DNA of 64,000 nucleotides from Orthonyx spaldingii (Eukaryota > Chordata > Aves > Passeriformes > Orthonychidae), in NCBI GenBank assembly GCA_013397795.1, contig VZTJ01004015.1:4826363-4890362 (forward strand). Direction: 5' to 3'. The notes under the pieces were generated by a model that was not told where the DNA came from, made no database searches, and saw only the letters and a program-made list of their open reading frames with translations. The translations under genes were made by a program, and so were the position numbers. This document shows, piece by piece, positions 13,801-28,800 of the stretch (positions are counted from its first letter, which is position 1; the number at the start of each line of letters is the position of its first letter).

Positions 13801-16800
13801 CAAAACAACTGTATTTGTGAAAACACCCAGAGTCTTAACTCACCTTGCCAGACACAATCTTCTCGTAAATTTGAATGGGCTGATCTGCAAAGAATGGGGG
13901 ATATCCAGCTGCCATTTCATAGATTAACACTCCTAATGCCCACCAATCCACTGCCTTGTTGTAACCCTGAATAAAATGAAACATGCCATTGTTAGTACTG
14001 TTTCTAACACAGGTTAAGGTTTTCAGTATGTATCAATATATTTATTGAATACAAAGAAAGCAAATACAGTATTGTTCGTTTAATGTAGAACTTACAACCT
14101 AACTCCAACCAAATTAGCACCCACAGATTCCAAAAGCAATATGCCTAAAACCTAATACAGAAATGACAGTGGAACATGATGGAAGTGAAGCAGTTTGCAC
14201 ACATTGCTGTCATGAGTGTTAGTGATTTCTTTACACTCCTGTGACAAGACTCCCTAGGTGACAGAAATGGGCACAACTTATTTATTTATTCGAAACCAAA
14301 ACAATCTTGTTACAGAATAATTCTTCAAAGCTTGGGGAAATTTAATTATAATAGCATATATATAACAACACTTTCTATATTGTACACTGTCACCTTTTTG
14401 CTTGATCATCTGCGTTTTGGAACATTCACTTTCATATGTAGGTAACTAGCTACAGGAGCTTAAAAGTTTAGTTAATTAGCTGTTATAGTGAATTATGATC
14501 TGATCTTAAAAGCCTGAACCTTAAATCATTAGTAGGTCCTATTCAATGTTATAAAAGACAAAGAAACCACCAAACCCATCCATTTCATATATGTTTTCTG
14601 AGATCTTTTACAAAGCTCAGGGCTCAGACTCAGTCTTTCAGGAAAAATCTATTATGAAGACTTTGTAGTAGATGCACTGCAATTTCTTCTGCTGTTTTAG
14701 CTGCACAGGGGAAAAAACCCATGCAAATAACAAACATTTTTTCCCCAAATAGAAGTATTTTTTGTTCACTTTCGATGATTTGCAAAAGGTATTTAATTAA
14801 ACCACACATTAAATGCATTTATGTTAACGTTATGCATTATGATTGTTTTATAGCATAAGCAGTTCTATATTTTCCATTTGCAAAACATACAGTGCTACAG
14901 TTAAACAGCTATAGGATGAATAATACTTCTTCTGTGTTGGAAGCCTTAGTGCAAGTCAGCTTAGACTGCACGTCCTTTAGGTGTAAAACCAGTGGATTGT
15001 CATGTTTGATTTGATGTCAACTGCCTTAAACCTGAAATTCTGCAACTAGTTATGTAATGACTACTGATTCATCCCATATGCAGTTCTTGTTACCTCTGGA
15101 GTTCTTGTTCTAGTGTGCTAACACTTCAGAATGTAATCATTGAGATCTGTTATTCCAATAAGGAATGTTAGTTAAATAAACTAATTAGAGATTCTTTAAA
15201 TCTCTTCACCTCACAAGTTATGTGGCAAGCATATGTAGAAAGTTCTGTACACTTATGTGAAAATTCCTTATTTGGAATAAGTTTTGGCATACTAAAAGAG
15301 CATTTACAATACAATGACTTCATTTTGTGCAATTTGTAAAGAATTGACTAGTCAAGATTTGATTTTTGCAAGTATCTGCATTTGTTTATCCCTTAGAGCT
15401 CAATAATTGGGTGAGAAGTTTTAACTACATCAAATGCATGGCTGAGTAACAAGACAAAGTACCTTGCTGAGAATTATTTCAGGTGCCAGATATTCTGGAG
15501 TCCCACATAACGTCCAAGTTCTGCCTTTTACTCTTTTTGCAAAGCCAAAGTCCGTGACCTGTCATTAGAAGAAATAAATTGACTGTAAGTGCATTGGTAC
15601 AAAGAAATTTAAAATTTAGTACTTTTGAAATATTTTGGAAAGCCACTTTTTACAGGAGAAAAATTTATTTCTCAAATCACATAGTATCATATAGTCAGAT
15701 GTACCTTTATTAGTCAGTCCTCCTGCTAGTTCTAATTCAGATAAATAGAAGGTCTCATGATAAAATTAACAAAGAACACAAAATATGTATTATCACCCTG
15801 ACACCAGCTTCTATTTATAATTTAAAGATCAGTGGGAACTATGGCTTACTAATCTTCCACATGTACTGCAATTACATTATTAATTTTTATTATACTTTTA
15901 ATATCAGACTGTTTGCAATGCTGAAAATTTGAAGAACATAAACAAGATATTTATCTTTTCCTTTAGTTAACAAATAAATGAATCACAAAAAGGGTTCAAT
16001 ATATCCCCCAGTCTTGCAAATTTAGAATTTTATTGCATAAGTGTATAAAGGTCATCTATAAAATTAGTGTGGGAATAAGACAACATAAAAGAGGTCTTCC
16101 AGTAACTTCTCATTCTGAGAATCTTTGAAAGCATCACTAGAGTCAAGTTTGTTTATTTGAGGCCTGGGGGGAAAATGTAGCAATAATTGTATTTACAAAT
16201 GCCGAGTACTTGGACATTATAAATTCTTCATTTCACTTGTCATGTTTTCTACATTAAGTTTTCAGAACTCTGTATGCAATTCCATACTCTCTGATTTTTC
16301 CTGGACTGTGTTGTGGAATACATACAGAACCCAGATAATTTACATGTGAAATTCTGGGATCAGTTTTAAGCTACCAAGTCTATGCAAGTTTGGGGATCGA
16401 TTTTTTCTTTTTCCGCCTTCTTGGTTTCAATTTCAACCCATTCCATGAGAAAACATACTGTACCACAATGAGAATTGCTGCTAATTATACAATAACCCAT
16501 GCTGATGTCGCTGTACATTACTGTCACAACTAAAGAAGCCAAACTCCAAACTATCAAGGTGGTTTTTCTTAATTTTTGGTAGAAACAACAGCATCAACAG
16601 CTGGAACTGAATGGAGTGGGTGACGTGCTGACTAGAGAGACCTGCTTCAGCCAGCAAAGAATCACTTCTGTGTTTGGGAATGCACATCAGTCTATGTAAG
16701 AAGAATACACTGCAGACATGGGACAAACAGTAATGGCTTTAAAATGCAAAAAGAAAATGAAGTTGGAGCTGCAACATCAACATATGAACACAAATCTCCC

Positions 16801-19800
16801 TCTGCCACTTTTCACAAAAACATACTGTTGCATACAGAGAGTTGCCAGTTCTGGAATAGGCCAGTTATAGCTTTACATTAATGGTGCTCCCCAGCCACAT
16901 TAAAGAAATTTGCATTGATCTTCTCCCTACAGTGTTATCTTACACTTCATGCAAAATTATTTTACAGTTACGAACAACATAAGACATAAATCCTTTCAAG
17001 TTCTCTCAAATATTTTTACTATGCATTTTCTTGTTTAGATTCTGCTGTGGCAAAAGGTGACACAATGAGAAAAGAAGACATGGTTTAAGGACTGCAGGAC
17101 TTCCTTCCATGGTTTAAGGACTGCACTGCATTGTAGAGTGCTTGTTGCTGCACCCTCCCTTCCCATTTGCCTTTTAGTTAAAAACATAAGAGATAAGAGG
17201 AAGATGAGGAGGTGCCATGAGAGGCTGTTGTAAAACCAAAGCTGTCATTTGAGCTGTCACTGGAGTGCTGATCTGACCTCAACTCAGCTCACACTCCAGA
17301 TGTGCTGGGAAGGCCAGGACTCTCCAAGGGTGGGGTTCATCTGATGGACCTTAAGTACTGCAGTGTCAGGGTTAATATCTAAGCTGGTTTTCCTAAACTA
17401 CTTATACAGACAATGCAGCGAAACAGACATTTTAGGGCACCTTTCATCTTGTTCTAGGGCAGACGTATAAAATAGGTCAGATGAACAGAGCCATGTAATC
17501 ACCTACTTCTCACCACAGACCCCAAGGGAAATCTTGACAACTGGCTCAACTGCAGACAGCTTTACTGTGCATACTTAATTTTAGTCAGAGGAAGTACAGC
17601 CCAATGGATTTAACCATTACTAGGCAGTAGGGCATTTGAATGCTTCACACAAACATGTTAACATGCCAAACAGCTTCAGACCATTTATTCTAAACACATT
17701 TTCTTGAATTACCTAGATCTACACTGCAGGACAAAACTTCACTCCCCAAATATATGAAGATATCGTACCTGGATGTATCCTTGCTGATCAATTAAAAGAT
17801 TTTCAGGCTTTAGATCTCTGTAGATGAGGTCTAATGAATGGAGGTACTCAAATGTTAGCACTATCTGAGCTGCATAAAACCGTGCATGTGGTTCACTGTG
17901 AAAAATTAAAAGACTATTAAGTACCCCAAAGCTATGCTAAGGTACTGAAACCACCACCTAACTGTCAGAGATAGACAAATTAAGTATCTTTTAACTGGTT
18001 CTTTTACTGTGTAACAAGAAAAAGCAAAAGTAAACATTTTCAGAATTGATACATGCATTTCCTAAGTTTAAGTCTTGCAGCTAAAATACACATGCAAATC
18101 AAGATGAACATATCCCACAATGCAGAGCTTTGACTTCAAATTTTACTTTTGGAAAATATAATGAGTTTCAGTCACAATATGCAAAGGAATTCCAAGATTT
18201 TATCATGCATAGATTACAAATGCCTCTATTAACTAACTGAAAAATAATTAGGAGTTCTTCACTGCCTAATTTAAGTCCACTGAACAAGAGGTAAATTAAA
18301 TGCACTTAACCCTTTAGAATTTTTTCTTCAATGCTAACAAATTTTATAAAACCCTCTTCCCAAATCAGCAAATTAAGCCTTTTTAAAGGAATAATGTCAT
18401 TAATACTCTTACCTGAACCTTCCGATTCTTCTTAGATGTGAAAACATTTCTCCACCAGGAACATACTCCATTACCATGTATAAATTAGAATTGTCCTAGG
18501 GAAATGAAGGAAACAAGTAAACACACACAAATACACATTAGGCATGCTATAGTCTCTACAACGCCCATGTGGAGTACATTTTATTAATGAATGAAAATGA
18601 AAAATTGCAGCCATCCAATGATATTGCAACATGGGTAGAAATTCTTGAAAAACTGCAAAAGAAACATCATATATCTCAAGAAATCTATTTTAAAGCAAAT
18701 CTGAGTAAAGATAATTAGTGAGGCCCAGACACAGAAAGGTGTGTAAGAGACCTGAAGGAAGAGAGTAAGATGCCTACTGCAAGGCAAGACCTTGAACTCT
18801 TACATGTTTATAACTGGCAGCCTGAGGTATTCTTGTCTCCACAGCCCCTACCCCAAACCTCAAAACTCGAAAGATTAAGGTAGAACATGTCTGCTCATTT
18901 AAAATTTTGTTTAAAAAAAAAAAAAGAAGAAAAAAAGAAGGACATATCACTCTATAAACTAGAAAACTACTCAGTTTCTTTACAGGCTAACTGGTACGTA
19001 CTGACATGAAATTAGAAGTCAAGCTCAAAGCTCTTTCCTTCATGGTTAAAACTGTCATTAAGACATGCCTCAGGTATAAATCTCAAGCAAAAAAATCCGC
19101 AGAAAAACTACAAATTTACCATTCTATGTATCGGTACAGAAGACATGCTTTGGTATCTCTCAAAGATGAAATGATACCTAAAAGCTCCCTTGCTGTACAA
19201 AATTCAGTTGCCCTCCAAAAGAAGAGAAAACCCTGAAGAGTTTAACTTAATTTAATATTAATTTTTTTATTTGGAGATATCCTTTCAATCATTACCTGAT
19301 GAATGAAGGGGTATATGAAGTGTACATGAGTGCACTCCAGTCCTACTCAAGCCCTGGCAACAGTGCCAAATGAAGCATCTTTGAAAACAAAAATACTTGA
19401 ACTCTTGTACTGTAAAAGTTATATATTTTACTATTTTAAGTGCAAGCATGCACTTCCCTGAAACCCAACAACTACTTTGAAAATAATGACTACCTTAAAA
19501 GAATACTCCAGTTTAACAAGGAAAGGAAAGTTCACCGCTTGTAATATTCTCTTCTCGTTCAGTGTGTGTTCTATCTGCTTCAGTTTGACGACCTAGGAGA
19601 GAAAAAACAATCTTCATCTTAAGTGTGATATTTTATAGTTGTTGATAATTTTTTTAGTGTTAAAAAATTAATTGAAAGCAAGTTTGCAACTTTACAGATA
19701 ATGCAAAACCTTATGGATTACTAGTACAATAAGAGAACCAAGAAAGGATTAGAAATTCTAACAACATTTTGAAGAGTAACACTTGCGCAATATGGTTGGC

Positions 19801-22800
19801 AGACAACTCTACAAATAGTGTTTCTTCCTACTTGCTGAGTATAAGAGTCAGTAAGGAAAACCTCTCTGCATTTCGTAAGAATTGATTATGTTTTTTATGG
19901 ACATACTTCCTCAGGATTTTAATAAAATCCATTTGATCTTTGGACCCATTGCTAAGAAAGGCAGGAAACTGTGTAGGACACTTTTAATTATGAATTTTGT
20001 TACCTGTGAACAGGAGGAAACAGGGTTGTTATACAGCTTACACATTAGTGACAAAACTAAGGAGAATACAAATTCAAATTCTCCATTTTTATAAACAAGA
20101 TACTTATTGTAATCCACTAAAATGTTAAGGCTAACAACGCAGCAAGTGGCAGATTTCTGATCATTGTTCTTTCTCAGCAATTAATAATTGGTTTCCTTGT
20201 GTTAAATCCCAACATTACAGAATGAATTATATCCATTTTACTTAATCCCTATTGCACAATTTATCTATAACTCAATTTGAGAATGGTATGATTTCAAAGT
20301 AAGGGATTTTTTCCTTGCTCCATAGGAAACAAGAAGAAAATGTACAAGACTGATCAAAACAAGTCTGTTTTCATGTTTGGAAATCAAATCTAACTGCTAT
20401 AAATAAGAGATAATCAAGAAATTCCAATCCTGACTGAAACTGTGTTTGACTTCTAGATGCAAAAGGTAGTACCTATAAAAAACTCACTACTGTTTTGAAA
20501 TAAATGTCATACAAGAGAAATAATGATTTAAAAACATTAAATCTCTTTTGAGTCTCAGATCTTTAGGGTAAAATAAAGTTTTGCTCAAATTAACTAATTT
20601 GTGAGAAGCGTCGCCTTCATCCCTAAAAAGCTACAGTACCAGAATGATCTTGTCCATCCAAGCAAGAAAGCCAAGGCTCTTGTCTGTGAGGTGTTCAGCT
20701 GCAATGCCAGACAAGATTTCACCCCTGTTCCTGCACCTCCTCCCAGTGAGGTGCTGGAGGGGGATGGCAGCAACACCCCAGGCTGAAGCTGCTGTTCAAC
20801 ACTTCAGAATGCCCAACTGGGGCCTCAGACACAGCTTTGTTCACATTTAAGCCCAGGCTCAGGGCATGGCCAGTGTCAGCTTCCCATATACCAAATAGTG
20901 TTTGGTCATGGCAGCGTCTCCAACAGCTTGTTTGTGCCCAAGCTCTTGTGCACAGTTTTTTCTTTCCAAAAACAATTACATAATTAAACTAGCCAAGCAG
21001 TGACATGTTACAGCCTTCCTAACTCAAGGCAGACAAAGGAATAACATCCCTACGTAGAAAACTACTGGCTGCATCAACATCTCTTACATTTTTTTTCGTG
21101 TTCTATGAATCAAGCATGAGATTGGATAACAAAGACATATACTGGATGCTTTCCCTTTTTTCAAGAAAAATGGAAATGAAAAATTATAGGCAGCCTGTCC
21201 ATTGTCTAATTTCAGACATCTGTATGTTTTCTGTAATAAACAAAGAAATACAAACATATTCTCACCAAACTATCTCCTATTTTTTGTAACAATTTATGAA
21301 AGCTACTAATACATTTCTAATAGAATACATAAATAAATAATTATGCTAAGTTAAGTGGAAAAAGCAGCTCTCACATAAAGAAACACATCAAGACTTCTTA
21401 TTGTAGACAGAACCATCTAATTTATGAACAGAAGACTGATGTCTGGATGCAAACATCTTCACAATCCCGTGAATCATCTACTGCAAGTCAGCTGCAATTG
21501 TTAAAAATGTCACTTTTTGCTTTTTCCAGATAACTTCCCAATTTTGAGAGGTAGTAATGAATTTAATTTTTTTTTTAAGCTTTGAGTATTTTTATGGCAG
21601 CTTTCTGAAGTAAGATGTTATTTCCTAAACTGTTCCAGTGATGACAACTCAGCTATTCATGAAAAAGGGTTCAAAGAAAAAAACAGCTGAAAATCTGAAA
21701 TTTGGTGGTGGGCTCTTTATGCAGCACTGGGATGCTACAGTAGCTCAGCCTGCAGGATGCCACCAGCCATACTGAGGTAGGTAATGCTGAGGTACATTTC
21801 CACATGGGTGGACATGGCTGGGCTGTCTCCTATGTTGGAATGTCATTTTAACTTAATTGGATTTTTCTTAAAATACAAATTAGAGTAGGAGAATGCTTGA
21901 GTTGCAAAAAGTTGAGCCTTTCCGAGTAAAAAACCCATCATGTCAGATTTGGCACTAAAAGGTAAGTTTACTTTAGCTTCTGTTTGACCATTATAAAGCA
22001 GTCCTTCATTAAATAACCCATTATTCAAAGTCCAGGACCCCAATCACATGTAAAGAATAATGGAACTGCAACTCAGGCAAAACAGTTTGACTATGTCACT
22101 GCCACAGTTCCATTATGTAAAATTACTCAGAAATGTAATAATGCCCAAGTGCAAAAGTCCACATTGAGGCAACGCTGACTTTGTTAGTTGCTGATTATTA
22201 AGTTCTCTTTGCCAGATTAATATTGTCTTAATGAGATCTTTGTTATTCAGCAGCAAAGTTATGTATAGTGTCTTACAAAGAACAGTTCTTACATTGAAGA
22301 CCTTTGAATCTACCAATCTAAATAATGTACTTTTGAAAAACTTGTCAAAACCATTAAAAACTACTTGTATTGATAAATTCTGTTAAAATACTTCTTTGCA
22401 TTCTGGAATTCTGTACTATTTAAAATTTAAACTTTATCAACTGATATTGCTTACTTAATCTAGAGTAATAAACTGCTAAAAAAATAAATCAGGCTGGAGC
22501 AGCAATACAGGTTCAGGTCACAGCACTGGAGTTTTCAACACAGAAAATGTCCATTATGTGACTGCTGTTCTGAGACTCCTATCTACAAGGTTACTATAGA
22601 TGCAACAGGATTATTACATAATTAAACATGCAGAAAGTAATACCTCATAGGATCAAGAATGGAAAAGAAATTATTTGTGCAGACAATTTCAATGTCAGTT
22701 AAGGTTCACAAATGAAAATTTCGAGAATTTCTGATCTTCCAGACTTTTGAGCTACCCTGCAAAAGTTTATTTGTTTATTTGAACTATAGCACTGCATTTT

Positions 22801-25800
22801 GCTTTTGTCAAAGTACATACAGGCTACCTTACAAAATCTAAGCAAAGAATTTACCCAAAAACATTTTATTAATGCCTTGGACACTACGTAGAGCCTCTTT
22901 AGCCTGTTGTTAATGTTACTGGCCACTGTACAAACTCTACACAATCCCAACAACTGAACCTACTGGCTAAATGAGAAAATAAAGCATTTAAATTATCCCT
23001 GGTGTGTCCAAGTGTGACAAGAAAAAGCACAGCACGCGCAACTCCGTTCAGCCACAGCTACCAGATCTTCGTCTACATCAAACCCTTTTGTAGCACAAAA
23101 CTCACTATAAATTACACCAACCTTCTGTTTGTCCAGTATCTTCATAGCATAATACTGTTCTGTGGATTTATGTTTCACCATCATTACTCTCCCAAATGAT
23201 CCTGTTCCAAGGGTTTTTTGCCTCTCAAAATCATCTAGGCCAGCAGTATTCTATGTGTAGAAGGACATAATCATGTTATTTACAAACTAATACCCAGAGA
23301 CAATTTTAACTGTATTAGTTCAATTACGAAAAAAGTTGATTAATATTACATTTATCAAAGACAACTATACTCTTATAATTGATACCGGTCACATTTTAAT
23401 ACGAGATTTTACATTGCACTCATTAAAACAGAAAAAGGCTTAACTGAATTATATCAATATTTCTGTAATTTGTCCATACAGCTGTCCATACATGCTTAGT
23501 AAGGAACATCTGGCAGTAAACACATCATGAATATAACATGCAGATAAACAACCCCCTCATGCTTCATGATCAACAATGTTAGAACACGCAAAAAACCGCA
23601 AGCTCCAGAGACAGTTCTACATGTGAGTTGTCTGGAGAGCATATCCCTGAGTACATTTTCTCAGATATTCATTGCCATAGCATCTCAAATGTTGCTTTAG
23701 AACAAGAATGATCCTTCCCCAAAATCCCTAATGTTACAAGATTTCTCTCTAACAAGCTCATTAACCTGCTCCCCAGCCCTATATAGTAGTCTTAACACCC
23801 TTAAATCCACTTACTATCATGGGGGAAATTATTAACGTAGTAAATTACAGATGTGTCAATGCTTCTGGTTATTAAATAAAACCAACCAAAAACATGCCAA
23901 TAGATTTTGAGTCTTGTCATGTTGATTGTGAACATCGTTCCCGCAGGAGAAATCGTTGTTCAGTGGGAGCATTTCATCAGCTCAGATCTGGAGAAGACCT
24001 GAGAATCTTTGTTGATGAACTTCCATGAAGAGTGATAAAGCTGGCATTAAAAAACCCTGAAACTCGTTTGCAAATTACACTAAAATGATCTCTGTTTTCT
24101 GCACTGTTCATTACAGACTGACAGCACACTAATAACATTATCCAAAAAATGTAATATAGAAAATTATTGAATGCTTAAATGAGTGATACCTGAGGGGGGC
24201 TTTCCCATTTTCTTAAAAAGTCTTCTTTGGCTTTGGCTAGGAACTCTTTCACTGAAAACACACAAGAAAAGTATATTTTAATTAATATAATTCATCATGG
24301 GTGCAATGGAGATGCTTCGTTAACAAAATACATAAACTTCATTATCAACTTCTTTCTTCAATTAATAATATGCTATTTTCACCATGGATGAAAGCAAGCA
24401 TCGATGTCTCTAGAACTTCTACCATATCTCCAGGTGATATCTAAGCTTTCTGGAGCAACTACATCATTCTACACAAATTACTTAAACTTTACCAGCTCTA
24501 ATAGCTTACAATACTCTATAGGCAAGCAGGCTTTAAGGTGATGTTAGACATTCTTAATTCAACTGGGAAAAAACCAAACACCTGACATTTATCGTCATTC
24601 CACAAAGATTGACTTCTTATCTCTTTAAATAAATATTGCATTTTCTTTCAGCTGCTTGAGTGTAATGTCAATCTCATTGCTTTTTCCCCTCATCACCTTT
24701 ATTTAAAGGCTGTTTGCAAGCTCAAGGACCAAATGGACAGCATTACTGCAAGCAAAGACAAAAGCATAGGGCTACAACAACACTGCATATTAGGCATGCC
24801 CACAGTCAGAGAATATGCAGTTTTAATATTGATTTTCCATTGAAACTGAAGGAAAGTATAAGGGCAAAATTTCGGGATGACTGTTTAAAATGTGCACCAA
24901 CATATTTTGTTCAGATCATCTCTCAGTTGTTCTCTTTTTTTTGAACATCAATGCTCAGCCAGATCAATGCAGATTACTTCATGCACAGTCATTAATGGGA
25001 GGTGTTTCAGACATTGCTGTGGTTCTGAAAGAGTCACAGAATCAAGAAAATATCATACTGGTTTTGTGTTCTCTGAATCATTTCACATAATACAGCATTA
25101 ATAACAGTGGTTTTTCTGTACTGTGACATTCTGCCACAAGCAATTGCTAAAAATACACAGCAATATGCCAGGATTATTCTGGTCAATATCTAGAAACCTG
25201 TGTTTAGGCAATTGTATTTTACATTCTGACAGTCAAAAAATTAGGTTTATAACAGGTTGTAAATAAATCACCTGATGAATCACAATTTCTTTGTACTTTT
25301 CAGTGAACACTAATGTTGACAAAGAAAACTTCAAAAATTTTCTTCTTGTACTGGTACATTTCCAGGAGCAGTAAAAACAACAGCAGCCCTGGAGAAGGCT
25401 GGTTGTGAATTTTTTTTTCTCCTTTTTTTCCCCCCCTCTTGGGTGTGCTATGGGACTTGATTATCACAAAACACTCAAAGGAGGTTTATGGCCCCCACTA
25501 CCACTGGCTCTGATGGAGCAGTAAATAAAACGGAAATTTCAGAAAAGTTGTCAAAATTTCTGGCAGACCTCAACAGTAGAAAAGTACTTAAAGCATGATA
25601 TCCACTCAGTATTTATTTTAAGAGAAACAAGCAGTATCACAGAGGAGGAACATATTCAGTATTCTAAACTTATGGTTAAGTAGAGTAATAAAAATAGTTT
25701 ATATCAAAGAAACTATTTTAAAATTGTACTAAAACTAATAGAGAGTTAAAAATATTTTAGTGGCTAATCGGAAAAAAAGGCTAACATATTTATCCTGTGT

Positions 25801-28800
25801 GTAGAAAATATTTCCTTTGTTTTTAAGTTATAGAGGTTATTCATGTAATGACTTTTAATTATCCTCATTTGAAGAGTGGACAGAATTTCCTGTGGCATAA
25901 AATAATTTTCAACACAAAAAAGGGAAACTAGCAAAGTCCAAATTCATGTTTGATGATCTTTCTTCCATTAGGAGAACAGAGATGACTTGATCAAGTGAGG
26001 AATACCGATATAGCTTTTCAAACATCAATTTATGTCAAAGTAGCACAAATATTTTCTCTTAATGACAAGAAAAAGCCTAGGAAAATCATTAAAATTACCA
26101 AAAAGCTGAGCCTTCAAACTTAAGTGGCTGTAGCTTAGAAGTGAACATTAATACTATATAGCACAACCAAAACATGAAGTAATTGGTGCTGTTTTTTCAT
26201 GTTATTACAGTACGTCTTAAATATCCCTTGTGCCACCTCCATTCATATAAATAAATATTTTAAGTTTCCACCTATTTCACACTGAAGTATGACTATTCAG
26301 TATTTATCAAAATATACAATGACATTTACAGTCATTTTTGTCTCTGTTCTACTTATGGAATAAAGAATGCTGTTAATGAACTAAATGTGATCCAGCTGGA
26401 AGTATTCAAACTGTGGATTCATGAGAAAAATCTCTCATTTCTAGAATACCACCAAGCCACAAGCTCTCCTGCAACAAAACTCCTACCTTGTTCTACTTTA
26501 CTTTGGCTCTCTTTTCTTAGAAAGCAGCATTGACCATATTTTTTCAAAATAAAGCTACCCAATGGTAATAATTTATCTGAAAATCACTGTCTTTTAAACT
26601 TGTTTTGTGCTGTGTTTTATTAAAATCACACTTCCTTCCTAATGAGAGAGTAGATCAAATTGTGCCTGGTTCTCACTTTCAGAGGTCACCTGGGCTCCTA
26701 CACCTCAACACAATTTCGCAGGTGCTTCAAACAGAACTTAGGCAATTTAAGCACATGCACTTCAGTCATTTCTCAAAACACGGCTTGGAATCTGAACTTT
26801 TGAAAATTATCTCCCAAGCACAAAACAGCAGCTCTTGCAACAGGAGAACACATTTTTAATTTCTACTTTTCAAGTGCAGAATCAAAATTTACGCCAACTG
26901 GGTAGCAGTGGCCATTGGTACTACTGTGATGATGCAAACAAATAGTTGTATTAGATGATGACTTAGAGGTTTTCTTCAAGTGCACATTTTTAGCCACTTC
27001 ACATTGTGGCAACGTGGCTCTTGTTTGCTTTTCTAGTCTAAACTGTACCTAGCATCTGTGACTTTGGGCACTAATGAAGGAATGAGCATACCAAACGTCT
27101 CTATAGGTTCCCCAAGGGTTTGCAGGAACATTCACCCACACAGATGAGATGATGAAGAGAGGAAAGAAAGAGAAGAAGAAAAAAAAGTTTTATGCATTTC
27201 CACAACAAACACATAGAAAACACAAATACATTCCACCCTTCCCCTCCCCACTCAAGAACAGACCCTATAATAAACCAGCCCTTTCCCACACAGACAGAAT
27301 GACTCATGCTAAATCACAGAATGTTTGAGCAAAGAAAGAAAAAAATCACCAAAGGCAGCTAAAATCAGTATGAAAAAAAGATGATGCATCACAGAAATAA
27401 GCACAGCTCAGAAAACTTCAGGAGATCAAGTTGGCATCTTTAATAATTAATCTATTCCAAGACATACACATCCACGGAACTGTTGCTAACAATAGTGTAT
27501 CTATCTTCATCACAGCATGCTGGATCACAATAAAACCTGTAATCAGGTGATCTTCCCACTACTTAGCACTTTGTTCCAGAAGACAGCATGTGTGAATTGC
27601 ATGGCATGTGGTAGATAGCACAGAAGTGGCAAGCAGTCTCCAAAAAAAAAAATCTCAATCAGATTTCAGTCCTATTACCCAATAACAGCAACCTGAGAAG
27701 TCTAAACTGCACAGCTGAAGTTACTGTATGCAAAGTGGAATGTACACAGGGATCTGGTATGGACACCATATGAGTATGATTTAATTTTGTAAGACTGTCA
27801 AAAAAACAGAACTAAGGAAAGAGATGTGGACATACAGGTTCCCATCAGCACCGAAGAGCAAGGATCACTTGTCCATGGCTGAGTGAAGGAGTGTATGGGG
27901 CAAGAAGCGTATGCACAGACCTGCACCAGACCCTACTCAGACTGGGTTTACTGGTATAGTAGAAGTTGGAGTGTAGGAGGCTGAAACCAAAGCAGGAAGA
28001 GCTGTTGCTCAAGAAAGGAAGGCGCTGGAAGGAGACAGCAAAGCACAGGTAGCAGCACCAGCACAACGAGGAGCACAGCAGAAACAACTGAACATGGCGG
28101 AAGGGCACCAGTTGGAACCAGAGAGGATGCACCAGCTGTCCAGGGATTAGGCAAGCACAAACACACAGCACAAACCCAGCCCTTTGAGACCAGCATGAGC
28201 AAGCGTTGGTAGGAGAGGCAGGTTCTATACAATGCAAACACCCAAAGCAGGAAATCTAGTGAGATTCAGAAGAAGGTGGGAAGAAATGGAGTAATGGCCA
28301 AGGACCACAACTGAACGACTTGAAGCAGATTTACAACTTCCGCCTGCTTCAGTTCACCTTGGTCAGAAGCAGTGCTACAACCTCTACAACACAAGACCTC
28401 AGCTACTCCCCTGCATATTACAGGTGGCCTAGGGAGAGCTGTGCTTGGAACCAAGGCAACTTGATGATAAGCAGGAAAGTCTGCTGGAACAGCGTTCTAA
28501 GGGAAGAGGAACCCAAGATCCAGAGGTTCCTAGGTAATGCCAGCATAGGAGGAATTAAAAAAACACCAAGCAAACAAACCAAAAAAACCCAAACAAATGA
28601 AAAAATTCTACTACATGCAGAACAGTAACACCCCTGAACGCATCCCCAAACAAGAGGAGATTGCTCTCTATTAGTACATTCACACACTTTACAACGTTTG
28701 CTTGTTTTATTGATCAACTTTTGTATGGAAAGTTAGCATGCTTATAAAAACTAGTTAACTAAAGGTATGAGTACTGTAATGAGTACTTTGACCTAAAACA

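Noticed and set aside
27845..28717. Several ORFs of 62-130 codons
   Set aside because: Compositionally driven open frames, Cys/Leu/Ser-rich with no recognisable motif or splice boundaries.
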